From Guillardia theta CCMP2712 (taxonomy: Eukaryota > Cryptophyceae > Pyrenomonadales > Geminigeraceae): a stretch of 64,000 bases of DNA. Below, piece by piece: positions 42,674-55,010 of this stretch (its first letter is position 1; every line of letters starts with the position of its first letter). The position numbers and the translations under genes were made by a program. The stretch is taken from the NCBI RefSeq assembly GCF_000315625.1, contig NW_005434592.1:239225-303224 (forward strand), in the 5' to 3' direction. The notes beneath the pieces were generated by a model. It saw only the letters and a list, made by a program, of their open reading frames with translations. It did not search any database and was not told where the DNA came from.

Positions 42674-43030
42674 ATGGCGTTGTTCAGATTTCTATTTTCA
42701 ACACTCCTCGTCGTGTTTACTCTTGGCATTTATGAGCAATCAACACGCTCAATAGCTTGTCTGAATCTGAGGGCTCCAGATCGACACCTCTTGTCACACT
42801 TGAACTTTCGGTATCATCAACCAGTCAAACTTCTGCAACTCCGTGGTGGTTTGTTCTCAAGTGATGAGAGCATTGAATGCGAGAATGTGCTGTCACTTGT
42901 AGAACGTGCAAACAAGTGTGAAAGATGTCATGACAGGTCACTCAAGACATGTACGACGATGAATTCAGCTACGAACCTGGCCGCCTTGAGAATGCGAACA
43001 AAGAAGACCAAGAGCTATGGTACGGAATAA
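42674..43030 (+). CDS. Protein with signal-peptide-like N-terminus, unknown
   Basis: The ATG at 42674 begins MALFRFLFSTLLVVFTLGIY, a typical signal peptide. It is followed by a basic, hydroxylated, acid-poor stretch (NLRAPDRHLLSHLNFRYHQ) up to LLQLRGG. In algae with secondary plastids such a bipartite leader directs proteins to the plastid; here that is inference. The classical Phe at the cleavage site is not obvious. The rest contains four Cys in CENVLSLVERANKCERCHD-like spacing, and the frame ends at 43030. A donor-like GGTACG at 43019 may mean the gene continues into the exons starting near 43080 (Glu/Arg-rich) and so into the ankyrin gene. Confidence 0.45.
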   Translation: MALFRFLFSTLLVVFTLGIYEQSTRSIACLNLRAPDRHLLSHLNFRYHQPVKLLQLRGGLFSSDESIECENVLSLVERANKCERCHDRSLKTCTTMNSATNLAALRMRTKKTKSYGTE

Positions 43031-43479
43031 TCTGCAATGCAGATGCTTCGATGTTTTGAGTCATGCACATGAAGGGATGAATGCAAGGAAGAGTTAAGAC
43101 TGCACGATGAGCAGAGGCGAAAAATGAGAGAAGAAGTGAGAATCGCGATGAAGTCTCATCAAGAGGACGTGCTGAAAATTGAGTAGGACAAGAGAAAAGG
43201 AGAAGCTGGATGCAACTATGTTGATCCAGATGAATTCTGTGTAATTCCATCTCTTCTCATTTGCTATTTCCACCTCCTCCTCCTCACCACCACCACGACC
43301 TTCATCTCCTGTTTCATCCCATTCTCCTTCGCTCATTACCTTGACAGTGCTCCAGGTGCGAAAGGACGATGGCAGAGTATACAAATACAGGTGGACTGAC
43401 ACAACATGATGGGGGAGTAGGAAGGGAGCATGGGGTCATGGAGAGGGAGGGAGCAGAAGAAGAGGAAGGAAGAGGCGGG

Positions 43480-45324
43480 AGGAGGTAAACATGTCCACAG
43501 ATACACTCCAACGCGCCCATGGAGCTGCGGCGATGCATCGAAAGATGACTTTGTCTTTCCTGAGCCTGTCGATCGAGTCGACCCAGACTACTTTGTGAGG
43601 GATATTTTGTGATTTTCTTTCATTCATTCACTTTCAACTTGCAGGACAAGATTGCCAAGGAGTTGGATCAGAGGGACCTCGAGGTGCGGTCAACTTCATC
43701 CTCCCCCGCCTACTTGAACTTCACCCTCCCTGCGCTCACTACCGTCAGGCCCTAGCGAGAAGGGAGGAACTCAGAGAGGAGGAGAATAGGAAGGTGAGAC
43801 AAGGGACGTACAAGAAAGCTCTTCGTCTGATCTCTGTGTGAACGCAGCTAGCTGAGGAGGAGGCGCTTTCTTGGTACAACGGAAGCAAACGAGTGGAGTA
43901 CGACAACGATTTCCCTCTTTGGTCTTCCATCCTGTTCGCTTCTTCTCTTGTCATGCAAGAACAGGTGGCGGCTGCTTGACCCCGACATGAAGGAGAGAGA
44001 GCGAGCAAAGTGGTGTACGATTGACAGCAACTCAACGGTGAAGTCGAGCTCGATCCTTCTGTGCGACTCACATCGAACGCAGAGTCACTGGCGAGCACCA
44101 GAGGAGAAAGTCGATCCCCTCCCAACAGACCTTTCTGAATATGGGCAATGCCAGGGGCTGGTGACGATCTCAGTGTTGGGGCTGTCTGGATGAAATTTAT
44201 GCTGCAGAAACTTCCTTGGGCTCCTAAGGACGAGGATCCAGTGCAAGATCCCGACGTTGAGCGATGCGAGGCAGAGCTGTTCGGTGTGGACAACGAGGCT
44301 GCCAGAAAGAGAGCTCAGGTAATGCTCTACAAGTTTCCGAGTCATGGGTTGTTTGAAGGGATAATGTACAGTTTATTGAGGATCATACAAACAGACTGAT
44401 GGAGGACCTTCATGAAAGTGATATCTGAGGAGGAAGATGCTTGCACCTTGACGGCTGAGCAGTCGAGAGGAACAAGCCGGCAAACAGAACTCCTTACGTG
44501 TGGAATGAACTCGGAGAAGAGCTGAGAAGCTGCGCTTTGCGAGGTGAGAAAAACCGTTGGAGCACCTCAGTGAAATTCACTTGAACAAACTGTCAGGCAA
44601 GTGGAAGTACATGCAGGAACTGATTGATTGCGGAGCTGACCCGAACTATCTGTCATCCTGCTTCCCATCAAGGCCTCTCTCTCTTGACCTGCCCTCCAGG
44701 AGCGTCTACGCTGGATGGCGTCCCATCCACTACGCAGCGTTCAATGATCACGATAAAGGTGAGGGGCGTGAGAGGGTCTGGAGCTCCTGACGCGTCTCAG
44801 CCATTCAGATCCTGCTGGACAACGGCGCGGCCATCGACATGACCAACGACTGTGAGCAGAGGCTGACGGCTGGCGGCAAGCTGAGACTCGTTGCTAGTCG
44901 GGCAGACGCCTCTCCATCTCGCAGCTGCCAAGGCCAGCAACAAGGCCATCACCATGCTGCTCAAGTACGGGGCTGACACGTCCCGCCGACACGTTGAAGG
45001 GCTTCTGCCGGTGGAGGTGTGCTGGGCTCGTGCTGGGAGTTCACGTGCTGACTGTAGCTGGAGGTCGCGCACAAGCGCATGCACATGGCGGAGTTTCCGA
45101 CTTCGCAGAGGCTCAAAACAGCAGGTGGAGGCAGGAGAGCAGTTGGTGTGCAAGTGAGCCTGACTTTGTGGCAGTTCTGCTGCTGGCAGCGGCGACGGAG
45201 GACTCAGAGGCCGCGAGAGACGGTATGCCTGACTGTTGCTGTTGAGGTCGATGATGAAAAAGTTGCTTCAGCATACGAAGATGCAAAAGACTGGTGGACG
45301 CCTCCGGATGGATTTGCAAACTGA
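43480..45324 (+). CDS. Ankyrin-repeat protein
   Basis: Ankyrin repeats are visible in several short exons. The first is split as ELGEELRSCALRG (about 44505-44545) and KWKYMQELIDCGADPNYL (about 44597-44650). Then come GWRPIHYAAFNDHDK (about 44713-44757), ILLDNGAAIDMTND (about 44809-44850) and GQTPLHLAAAKASNKAITML followed by LKYGADTSRRHVEG (about 44900-45000). Before them lie acidic/basic exons such as DKIAKELDQRDLE, ALARREELREEENRK and LLDPDMKERERAKW (43645-44010). The last exon reads VDDEKVASAYEDAKDWWTPP and stops at 45324. Splitting repeats across exons with introns of about 50 to 70 nt fits the rest of the window. Partner and role are unknown. Whether the upstream targeted protein belongs to the same gene is unclear. 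Confidence 0.6.
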
Positions 45325-45397
45325 TGATCGAGATGCTGTCAATAGAGACGTAAATGTAGAGTTGTCAATGCAAGTGTTCTAGGCTTGGTGTGAGCAT

Positions 45398-48300
45398 TCA
45401 TGTCAACTTTCCTTCGTGTGTGACCATGGCTCGCGCTTCTTGGAAGGTTTGACAGAAGGAGATGAAATCGAATGATTCGCTCTTGTTCAGCCCTAGCTTG
45501 CTGACCAGCCGCTCAAACTGTTCGTCGCTCATGGGCAGGTGACATTCGGCACAGACGTCCCTGAGGTCGCAAGTTTGGACCTCGTCGACGTCTTGGCGAT
45601 CGAAGCGCTTGAAGGCGTCCAGCAGCATCGCCATGTCTTGCTCTCTGATGTTGAAGTCCTTGCCCAGCAGAGTCAAGACGGAGGAGTTGAGCTTCATCTC
45701 TGCTAGTTTGAGTGCCAGGCGCCGGTTGAAGTCAGCATGAGCAGGCAACCGGAGGTGTTGTCTGAGCTCTTGGACGGCGAGCAGCATGATCCAGGCGTCA
45801 GCGCTCCGAAACCTCATGCGTAGAAGGTCTTCCTTGGTGAGGTGAACGAACATGCGCGGGCGAATGTTGAAGGAGCTGAGCCTCTTGATCAGCTCCTCCT
45901 GCTCCTCCCGTGACCTTGTCGCCAGTGACTCGCTGGCCTCCAGCCAATGTTGCAAGTCCTCGGAAGACCACCCGTCGAGCAGCAGGGACCCAGCTGAAGC
46001 TGAGAGCTCTTCATTGATGGAGGAGGAGGCGTCGCGGAAGACGATAGAGCCTGCCTCGGCTTGCTCGACGACGGCATCGAAGACGTCTTGTGCTCGGGTG
46101 CTGCTGAGCGAGAAGCGTTTGCTGTCTTCCATCTTCTTCAAGTGCAGAAAAGCTTTCAGCCTCGTCCGATTCGATCGAAGCAGCTCCGACCGCTTGCTGA
46201 TCGAGCTCACCTGCTGGTTCGCTGCTTTGAGCTTGGCGGCTGCCTCACGGTTCCATCCCGAGCTCAACCGGTCGAAGTTCTTCTTCTGCTCTGCCTCCGC
46301 GCGCTCCCTCTCTGCCCCCAACCTGTCCAGCTCTGCACTTGCCTGTTGGATCTTGTACTCGATCTCCCCGTTTTCCTGCATGGCTTTCACGGCCATAATC
46401 TGCCAGTCTTGGAAGGGTTGGGCGGCGATCTGCGCTCTTGACAAGGCGATGAACTTGGGATGCATCATGATCCTGCCGCACAGCCACTCCCACGAGTCAA
46501 CGGCTCTCCTCTTGACCACGGCCGCCACCTCGGGCGTTTCTTTGACTTGTCGGTCTTGGCTGCCTTCCTCAGCGATTGATTTTCGGCGGTACTTTGCGTC
46601 CAGGCTAGCTTGAATCTGCTGGAGCAGGTGAAAGTTTCTGCCAGGGTTGGAGGTCAGCATGTCTGAAGGGTCTTGCAAGCTGATCATGGCTTCCAACACA
46701 TGCTTCATGCCGTAGAAATGTCCGACAGCAAGATCGGACCTCGTGTCATGCGCGTAGTCCCACGGCCTGTCCATGTTTCCTTGCACAAAGTACATCAACT
46801 GCATCGACTCCCACATTCTGTGATATCTCGTGGAGAGCAAGAAGCTTTTGGTTTCCTCTAACGCTCTCTTCACCACCTTCATCTCCTCCTCTTCTCGCTT
46901 CCAGTCGATCTCCTCCTCACTCATCACCATCTCATCGCTGACTTGGTTCTGCTGCTCATCCGCTGACCTTGACTGAGGCGAGGCCCTCGCCTGCGAGTGG
47001 TTGATGAGGTACTTGAACCCTTCCAGAACCGACACTTCCTTGACTCCCAGCGCAACAGAAACTTGAGGCTTTTTCAGCGTGTCCGCGTGCTCGATGACCG
47101 ACTTCGACAAGTCGAGAGAGCTGGGAGAGAGCTGGAACTCACTCTGAGCTTTTGAGTCAAACGACTCCATGGCGATGCTGTGAAAGTTAGGGAACGCGGT
47201 CTCAAGGCGGGAGAGGAGCTCCTGCAGCGACTTGATGGCCGTCTCTTGCTCGTGGGTTGAGAACTTGTGATTGAGAGCCGCTGTCAAGACCTTCTCTTGG
47301 TACTCCTTCCGTCCTTGCTGCGTCAGAAGCTTCTGCGGCAGCTGCTCACAGAATTGCTCTAGACCGCCGGAAGCGAACAAGACCTCATTCTGTATCAGCA
47401 CGTAGGGCAATCGAGCCGGGTTGCTTCTCATCAGCGTCGACAAGCTCGCGCTAGGAAGGAGCAGCAAGATCGCGTTGCTCGACAACTGCAAGTTGTGCTC
47501 CAAGCTCGAGCCCTGGGCAAGCGACTCTAAGCCGAGCATGGCTCCTGCATGGAAGCGTCTGACTCCCGTGCTTGTCCGCTCAGTTAGAGACCCTCGCAGC
47601 AGCATGATGAGCGAACAAGCCTCGCGCTCTGCCGTCATGAAAACTTCTCCCTCGTCTCCTCTCACGAGGTCGCAGGACTCGGACATTGTTGCGAGAGCCC
47701 TGCTGTCGAACTGCTGCAAAACCTGCGCTTGAGATAACAGCAAGAGCTTCACCGGAAACTTGGTCGAGTGGTCAAAACTCTCGTTGGAATCTTTGTCAGA
47801 CTTGAGGCGCAACAGCAAACAAGCCGTCAGATCTTGAATCATGAACTGAAAGGTCTCATCGAATTGAGCCACAGCCGTGCAAGCTCGGCTTGCAGTCTGA
47901 AAAGAATAGCGAGCTGTAGCTGCCGAACCTTCAAGCGAGATCTCCATGTGCACAAAGTTTATCTTGGAGGGACGAGGAGGAGGAAACGAAACTCTCTTGA
48001 CTGTGACTTGAAGTTGCCCAAAGAAACCTTCCTGCGCCTTGTGAAGCTCCGACGAAAGCGAGGGGTTCCCGTGGCACCGCAAGGACTGGAGCTGAGAGCA
48101 GAGCGTGATGTCTTGTGGAACAAACTCTAGAGCATTGCCTGACACGTCCAACACTCTCAGCCTCTCTAAATTCCCCAGCACAACTTGAGCCATGAGAGGC
48201 TGCGGCGGCAGCTTCTTCAGCTTGTTGTCGCTCAGATCCAGTACCTCCAAGCTCGTACATTGTCTCAGCTCCGCTGCGAGATGGCGCAACTGGTTCCCAG

Positions 48301-51300
48301 CCAGAAGCAACTCCTGCAGTGAAGACAAGAACCCGCATTCGGAGGGGATACTTTGGATGTAGTTTCGAGCAAGGTTGAGAACTTTCAAGTTCGCCATGCT
48401 CCTCAGCGCGGCAGGAAAAGCTGCGAGATGGTTGAGCGAGAGGTCAATGCTCAGAAGACTGTGCGACATGGTCAACATGGGAGGGAACGAGGTCATGGAG
48501 TTCCCGCTGACATCAAGTGCTTGCAATTCTCTGCAGTGCTTGAAAAGAAGCTCAAAGCTGAGGTCGTCACTTTGAATGATGTTCTTGGCGATGACAAGGA
48601 CCTGGAGAGACTTGATGTGAAAGACGGAAGGAGGTATCTGCGTCAGTTGGTTGTTCGACATATTCAGTGAAAGTAACCCTGTGAGTTGAGGAATCACTTG
48701 CAATGAGTTGTCAAAGCCACAATACGAAAGGTCCAATACACGCAGGCTGGACAGAGAATCCTTTTGAGGTGTTGAAGACGAGATCGGATTGTGAGAGAAA
48801 TCGAGATACTCTAAATGTTCGAGATCTGCTAAGACAGCTGCAACCATGTTGATCCGATTGCCACCTGCAAACACTGACGATAGCTTGACATTTTGGCGAA
48901 GACAAGATGGCAACGTTTTGATCTCGTTTCCTATGCAAGACAGGATCTCTAGATCTTGAAGCTTGCTGACTTCATTTGGAATTTCTTTGATGAGATTGTG
49001 ATTGAACGACAAATGAGAAAGGGGTAAATGAAAGATGAAACCTGGTAAACGTTTGATCAGGTTGTTGTCAAGGATCAGTTTTCGAATAAGCTTGTCCTCG
49101 ATCTGTGGTGGCAACGTATGCAATTCCAGGTAGCTGAGATCCAAACAAACACTCAACATCTTCTCCTTGTACATCTGCTTGGTCACTCGCAGATCTTGCA
49201 TGCTCATCTTCTTCTTCTCCTTTGTAATCTTCCCTCTCAGTCTCAGGATTTCGTTCCTCTGCTCTCTGACAAGCAAAATCCTGCGGCAGTACTCCAAGAT
49301 CCCGAGGAACCTCAGGCGAACTGACTGATTCACACAGACTCTCCCAGCGTCTCTCTCAAACCACATGCCGTCTTGTTTGGCTGGGTGGGATGAAAGGCCG
49401 CTGGATCGCAACTCCCAGGGGCTCTCTGCCCCATCACTGTGTAGCAGCCACTGAGAAGTTGCCTCTCGCGATGTCTTGATCAAGACCCTGTCCCTCTGCT
49501 TCTTGCAGGTCTTGACGTACTTCTGTTCCCACTTGTCATTCCTGGTCAGACGGTAGAAGCCTTTCAGCGCGTCATCCTGTAAGTCACCCTCGACAAAGCA
49601 GCCGTCCAACCCTCGGCTGACTACCGAGGGAGGAGGAGAAACCAGCGGGTTTCCCTCGACCTTCAAGACCTCCAACTTTGACAAGCTCAAGATGTCGACG
49701 GGAATGTCTTTGAGGCGGTTGTTTGAGAGGTTGAGAGTCTTGAGGGAGGTGAGGCGGAAGAGAAAGTCAGAGATCACCTCGAAACGATTGTGAGAGAGGT
49801 CCAGTGACTGCAAGTGAGGATGCCAGGGCACGACAAACTTCATGTCAAAGAAAACTTCTTGAGGGATTTGTTCGATGGAATTCCGCGACAGAGAGATAAC
49901 TTGGCACTTGGTTGCAAGGTTTAGCTCAGGTACTGCAGTCATGTCAAAACTCTCCAAGTCTAGCTCGAAGGGCTGCTCCATGCTCGCTACAAACCTCTGA
50001 AGGAAGTCCAACACCTTCGAACAGCCATCATGAGTGTAAGATTCCTTTGCGAGATGAGGTGGAGGAGTTTTGAGGGGGAGGTTGTTGTGCAGAGGCAGCT
50101 TCGACAGCTTTGATAAGGATGCCAACTGGAAAGGAAGAAAAGAGATCTTGTTGTCGTTGAGGGAGAGGAAGGAAAGGTCCGTGAGGTGAGAAATTTGGCT
50201 TGGTAGCGTTGTGAGCAAATTGCTGTGCAACCAAATGCTGTTGAGGTTTCTTAAGTATCCGACTGAAGGTGAGATGGTTTTGATTTGGTTGTTGTTCAGG
50301 CGAAGTTCCATCAAGTTTGTGAGCTTGTAAAAGTCCTCGGGTAAGCCTGCAAGCTTGTTCTCCGACAAGAAGACGCTTGTCAGCTCATACCAAATCGGCC
50401 GACCAAGCAGCTTGTCAGTGATGCCGTACGGCCATCGCTTGAGGTTCATCTTGGTCAGGTGCAGGGCCCTCCCACCACCTCCCCGCTGCTTCGACAGCTC
50501 TCTGCTCACGTCGTCAGGGTTCGAGGGGTTCGAGAACTGCAGGACGGCGTTCATCCCCATGCGCTTGCGAGCCACAGGCGGCGATTCCTCTTCCTTCTCC
50601 TGCTTGAGAAGCGCATGCAGCGTCTCCATCCAGACCTCAAACGGCGTTGGCGCCGCCTTGGCTATGCCCTTGTCGGCGTCCTGCATGGCGTTCACCTTGT
50701 TCCTTCCCAGCTCACTTGTGTTGCTTTCAAAGTCAGAAGCTGCTGACTCTCTCAGCTTCTTGAGCTCCTCCCGTGATTTACCCCCGAACAAATACTCCTT
50801 CTGAAGTATCTTAGCTTGCTTCTGCGCCTTGGTCATCTCATCTCGCACAAAAGCCTTCCATGCGCTATGTTTGCGCCAGGCATCTTGAATCGACTTGGCG
50901 GCTGTCAGCAGTCTTTCTCGTTGGTTTTGTCGCAACTTTTTCAGGTGTCGCATGCCTCGGAAGTGTCGTTGGATTATGATGCACGCAGCATGCTGCTGGT
51001 TGAGGTCGATCTTTCGTCGAATCCGCGACAGCCACCTCATACCGAGTTTACGGGCATACTGCATCTACCAGAGTCAAAGTCAGCCAACCCTCCCGACAAG
51101 ACAGGCATACCTGCATCAGAGAACCCTTGCCGCGTTGCGATGAAATGTTCAAGTTGTCGGCTTTATTCATCTTTGATCTCCACCACCTTTGAATGGCAGT
51201 AGCTCCCTCAACGCTCTCCTGCATTTCTGTTTCCTGTCGGGTCTTGCGATTCAGACGTCGTTGTTGGAATCCCTTCAACAGCGCATGAACTCTCGAGTGT

Positions 51301-52657
51301 TGGTTGACATCGTCTGACTCCTGGCTATGCGCTGAGCTTCTGCGCCTGAAGAATCTCCCTCCTCCCGCTCGACGACCCGCGTTAGTGGATGGTCGCCTCT
51401 CAATCGCCGAGGCTGTCGGGACTTCATCGCCAGGTTGCAAGTCAACGAGGCCGCGACTAGCAGGCTCCTCTTCCACTATCAGACACTCGTACCGCTCAGT
51501 GATGACCTCTGAAGGCGCCTCCTCTGCCAGCTGGAGCTCGGGGGGGTGGTCCTCACGCGGGGACTCGATCTGCATGTAGTCTGACTCTGCGAGAGGAGGC
51601 TCAGACTCTCGCTGTGCTGGCGCTGTGAAAGGACGCATGACGCTGCTTGACGCTCTCGACACTGACGGCGCCATGGCGACTAACGGCGTCTGGTTTCTGC
51701 TGTAAAAGGTTGCAGAGGAGACGGCAGTGGAGCCTGAGAAGTTTGTAAGGTTTGAAATAAGGTATGGCAACGAAAGAACCTCGAGTTGTGCTCTGAGAAG
51801 AATTCTCTGCTGATTTCACAGCGAAGATGTCTTCTTTCAAGTTCAGCTGCATTCTTATCATCCTGTAATGCAGGTCAGCCATACCGTCATTCGCCGCACG
51901 TGCTGTACCCGGATGTCTTGGGGCGCAGAGACTCGAGGTGCTGGCGATGGTGCGTTGACCCTGAAGCATCACTGAAAGCATCATGGTATCTCTTCTCCTC
52001 GTCGTGACGGCGGGCCCCATGTTGAGAAAGCAACATGCGATCTCGAGTCACAATCCTTGACGCTGACGAGGCCTGAACATAGCACTCAGCCATCACCATC
52101 GCCATGGCAGACTTGTTGGATTTTACCCGACTTTCAACGTCGCTGTGGCCTTTTGTTGAGACTGCAACTTGTATCCCAAAGGCCTTCATCTCCCTTCTAA
52201 GCCTTTCCACGTTGACGATGGCTTCTCCTGTCTTCCCAAGACCTGACTGATCAAGGTTTGTCCGGTACTTCTTCATCAAGACTTGTTCTAGCATCTCCTC
52301 ATTTATCTCCCACTGTGTTGCTATTTCCTCCACAGAAGATTTCATGTTCTGTGCGAACCTGCTGTAAAACAGGAAGAGCCTTTCTTTCAAGCTCAAGTCT
52401 TTGACGTACTTGCTGGTCTCATCGATTGTCCCTCCTCGTTCTGCCTGTGTAGACGTCGGTCTTTCAGGCTGGTTGAGATCGCTCTGCCATATGTCAATGA
52501 TGTCCACGTTTCCGCTCCTCAATCGCGACAATCTGCTGGGAGGCCTCGATGGAACCGAAGTGAAGACAGAGACCGGGGGACGCCTTTGCTGTGCGTTCCT
52601 GCGGTTCGACGCTTCTGCCGTCTTGACATTTCTCTTCCTCAGGATCGGAGTCAGCAT
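45398..52657 (-). CDS. Giant IQ-LRR-CNBD-SAM-EF-hand multidomain protein
   Basis: At least four exons; the last is a single frame of about 1888 codons, giving more than 2200 residues in total. The N-terminal exon (52657 to about 51920) is polar with LKERLFLFYSRFAQNMK. The next exons carry IQ motifs (ATAIQRWWRSKMNK, CIIIQRHFRGMRHLKKLR, SIQDAWRKHSAWKAF), which bind calmodulin-type proteins. Three LRR blocks follow, for example LTNLMELRLNNNQIKTISP, LKTLNLSNNRLKDIPVDIL and LEVLDLSDNKLKKLPPQPL. Next are a possible beta-sandwich, a CNBD-like region (DSRALATMSESCDLVRGDEG) and a Glu/Lys-rich linker. A SAM-like domain (WSSEDLQHWLEASESL...LLRMRFRSADAWIMLLA) and a degenerate EF-hand pair (LLDAFKRFDRQDVDEVQTCD) end the protein at 45398. 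The exon join near 51780/51720 (CGAG|gttctt to ctcag|GCTCC) restores frame. A ciliary or cortical scaffold is a guess. Confidence 0.85.
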
Positions 52658-55010
52658 CACCTTCTAGCCTCATGTCATCTCCTCATCTCCTCACTTCCGC
52701 ATCCGCGTTCCTCCATCACATCCTCACCCGCCGCCCATCTCCAACGACAGTGTCGCCGAGCTCTTCGGGTCCGATCCGAATCATCAAGCTCACCCCAGAA
52801 CCGCCGCCACTGCCCGGTGCCGCTGAGTCGTCGGACCGTACAGTGAGGCCCCGGCCCGGGTTGCCGACGGCGTCACCGGGACCGGACCGTACGGCGGTTC
52901 TCCGATCGGACCGTCGGACTGTCCGACGGGCGCCGCCGGGCCGCGCCGTCCGGGCCGAGTGACTCAGCCGACGCCCGGCCGCCCGCAGCCTGTGCGGCCG
53001 GGCGGCGGCGGCGCCGCCGCCCAGGCCCATCCGATGATCAGTGCAGGCCGCCCGGCGGCCACCGTCACCGCGGGTCACTGCACTGCCGTGCCGCGCGGCC
53101 GCCGCGGGGCCGGGCCCTCAGTCTCAGTAGCCTGGGCAAGCCTCGGAGTCAGTCTGAGCCCGGCGCCGTGACAGTTCAACGCCGGTTGCGGCACCGGGGC
53201 CGCCGCGCGGCGGGCCCAGTCGCGTGGCACGGTGTCCGTCAGTGCCGCGTGCGCTACCGGGCCCGGGCCGCCCGCCCGGCGTTGCCTGTGGCAGTCACCG
53301 TCAGCTTGAAGCGGCGGGCCCAAGCGCCGCCCGCCGGGCCGGCCGGGCCCAGTGCTAGCCGGCCGCAGAGTCACCCGGTCGGGCGAGAGGACACGACGTA
53401 TCGCTTTTGCTCTGAAACTCGAGATACATCGAGGTGCAGGGAGATCACATCTTTACATTAAATCAGCTCTTTTGGATGTCAGCCTGTCAGTAAGGCAGGG
53501 CCCTCTGCAGGGGTACTAGGGTATCTCCATACAATCTCCTGGCCCTTACGACTCTTTACCACCCTGCTTGGTGCCATGCTAAAATCCACCCTACCCAATA
53601 TCTTCAATGTAAGAACCCCCTACCCTTGTATATAAATACAAAACTTTAACAGCCTACCCCTTTCTTCAACCCTACCCCCTTTGCTAATTTTTCTTGGGGA
53701 TCGAAAGAACACTTCTTCAGGAAGACGATCAACCCGAGAGACCTGATCTCCGAGGGGTGGTACACCCTACCCAATTGAGGAGTTAAAGTTTCAGGATGTC
53801 CTCCCGTGGGGTGGGGTTTACCAGTGCAGCGCAGCAGAACAAGGTGTAGGGTGTTGAAAGGCTGGTGGCTGATAATTCTAGGGGTGGGGTGTAGCTGAAT
53901 TTCCATTCGAACCCTAGAACGAGGGGTGGGGGTAGGGACGCAATCAGATCAATCAAGATTCAGATAAACTGGTTGGAATAGGTGGGGTCCCTGGACGAGG
54001 AAACATGAGGGGTACTGAAAGGAGAAAGAAAGGGTCATTCAGAGAGTCTTTTCTCAAGGGTACTGCAATAGGGGGTAGGGTCATCTAAGGGACGGATCGC
54101 AATCTGAGGGACAGCGTTGGAAAGGGGGTAGGGTGGCATAGCACTCCAAAAAGCACAACCCTACTGTTTCCTAGAGCAGTAGCATGTACCCTTTCATTTC
54201 TCTGCATTTCCACCGGTCCTTGTCGTTCTTTTGACTAGGGGGTAGTAGAATTTCAAGGTGGGGGTAGTTCCCAAGTAAGGCAATGGCTGTTGAGCGCAAA
54301 GCTATCAGGGCGAAGATGCAAAAAGGAGGGCAAAGATGAAGGCAGCGGAAAGAAGAAATGACACCAGATTGTAAAAGTACATGATGATGTCTTCAGCTGA
54401 TTGCTGGGCCACAAACATGCTGTGTAATGATGAAATTCGCCTTTCTCGACTGTTTCGATTTTTTTTGTTGCGATGCGTTGGAATGCATGGTTTTGGCATG
54501 AACTTTGTTCAAGAAGGGGCTAATATGCATTGAAGACATGCAGGTTGTAGTAAAACTGCTTTATATACAGGAAAACGTGATCAAAGAAAAGTGATGTGAT
54601 GATGCAAGACAGAGTTACAAAATAGGTTCTGATTTTTGCTTGCGACGAGTGCACCCACACTTTATCCGTGGAATAACCTACTGTTGTATGCATAGATCTC
54701 CTCCTCCTCCTCCTCTTCCTCCTCTTTGAAGCAATTAGTCTTAAATCTGATGAAAGAGATGGAGATCAGTTTAATCCGGGCTCGTGTACTTTTTGCCCTG
54801 TTGTGTACTACAGCGAGTTTGATCACTTTCACTCTTTGATTTAGAGTTGTCGTTTTCTTTCTGATTATGGTATGTGTTTGCGCAGAGTTCACGTTGGAGG
54901 ATGATTGTTACAGATGATCATCATGTCAGCGATAAGCCGTTGAAATGATACCTTCGATCTCGCATCAACAATTCTATCACCCCCCCCATTAGTCATTGCC
55001 TACTTGCAAG
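52658..55010. other. Intergenic module: GC island then GGGTA tract
   Basis: A GC island at 52795-53390 is followed immediately by a tract at 53500-54270 rich in ggggta, gggtaggg, ctaccc and ggggtgggg. The region 54270-55010 is AT-richer with a GAG run at 54698-54725. Long frames in the island are Arg/Gly/Pro/Ala-rich artefacts. No gene is supported. Confidence 0.6.
52795..53390. other. Largest GC island of the window
   Basis: About 600 bases of extreme GC, with GGCGGCGGCGCCGCCGCC, GCCCGGGCCG and GGACCGTACGG blocks plus GAGTGACTC words. Edges are sharp on both sides (AT-rich ctttacattaaatcag at 53452). Neither strand shows protein-like frames. Confidence 0.7.

Noticed and set aside
52795-53390. 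Coding region or ribosomal RNA in the large GC island
   Set aside because: Frames are pure composition (Arg/Pro/Gly/Ala), there are no splice-consistent blocks, and no rRNA core sequence is visible.
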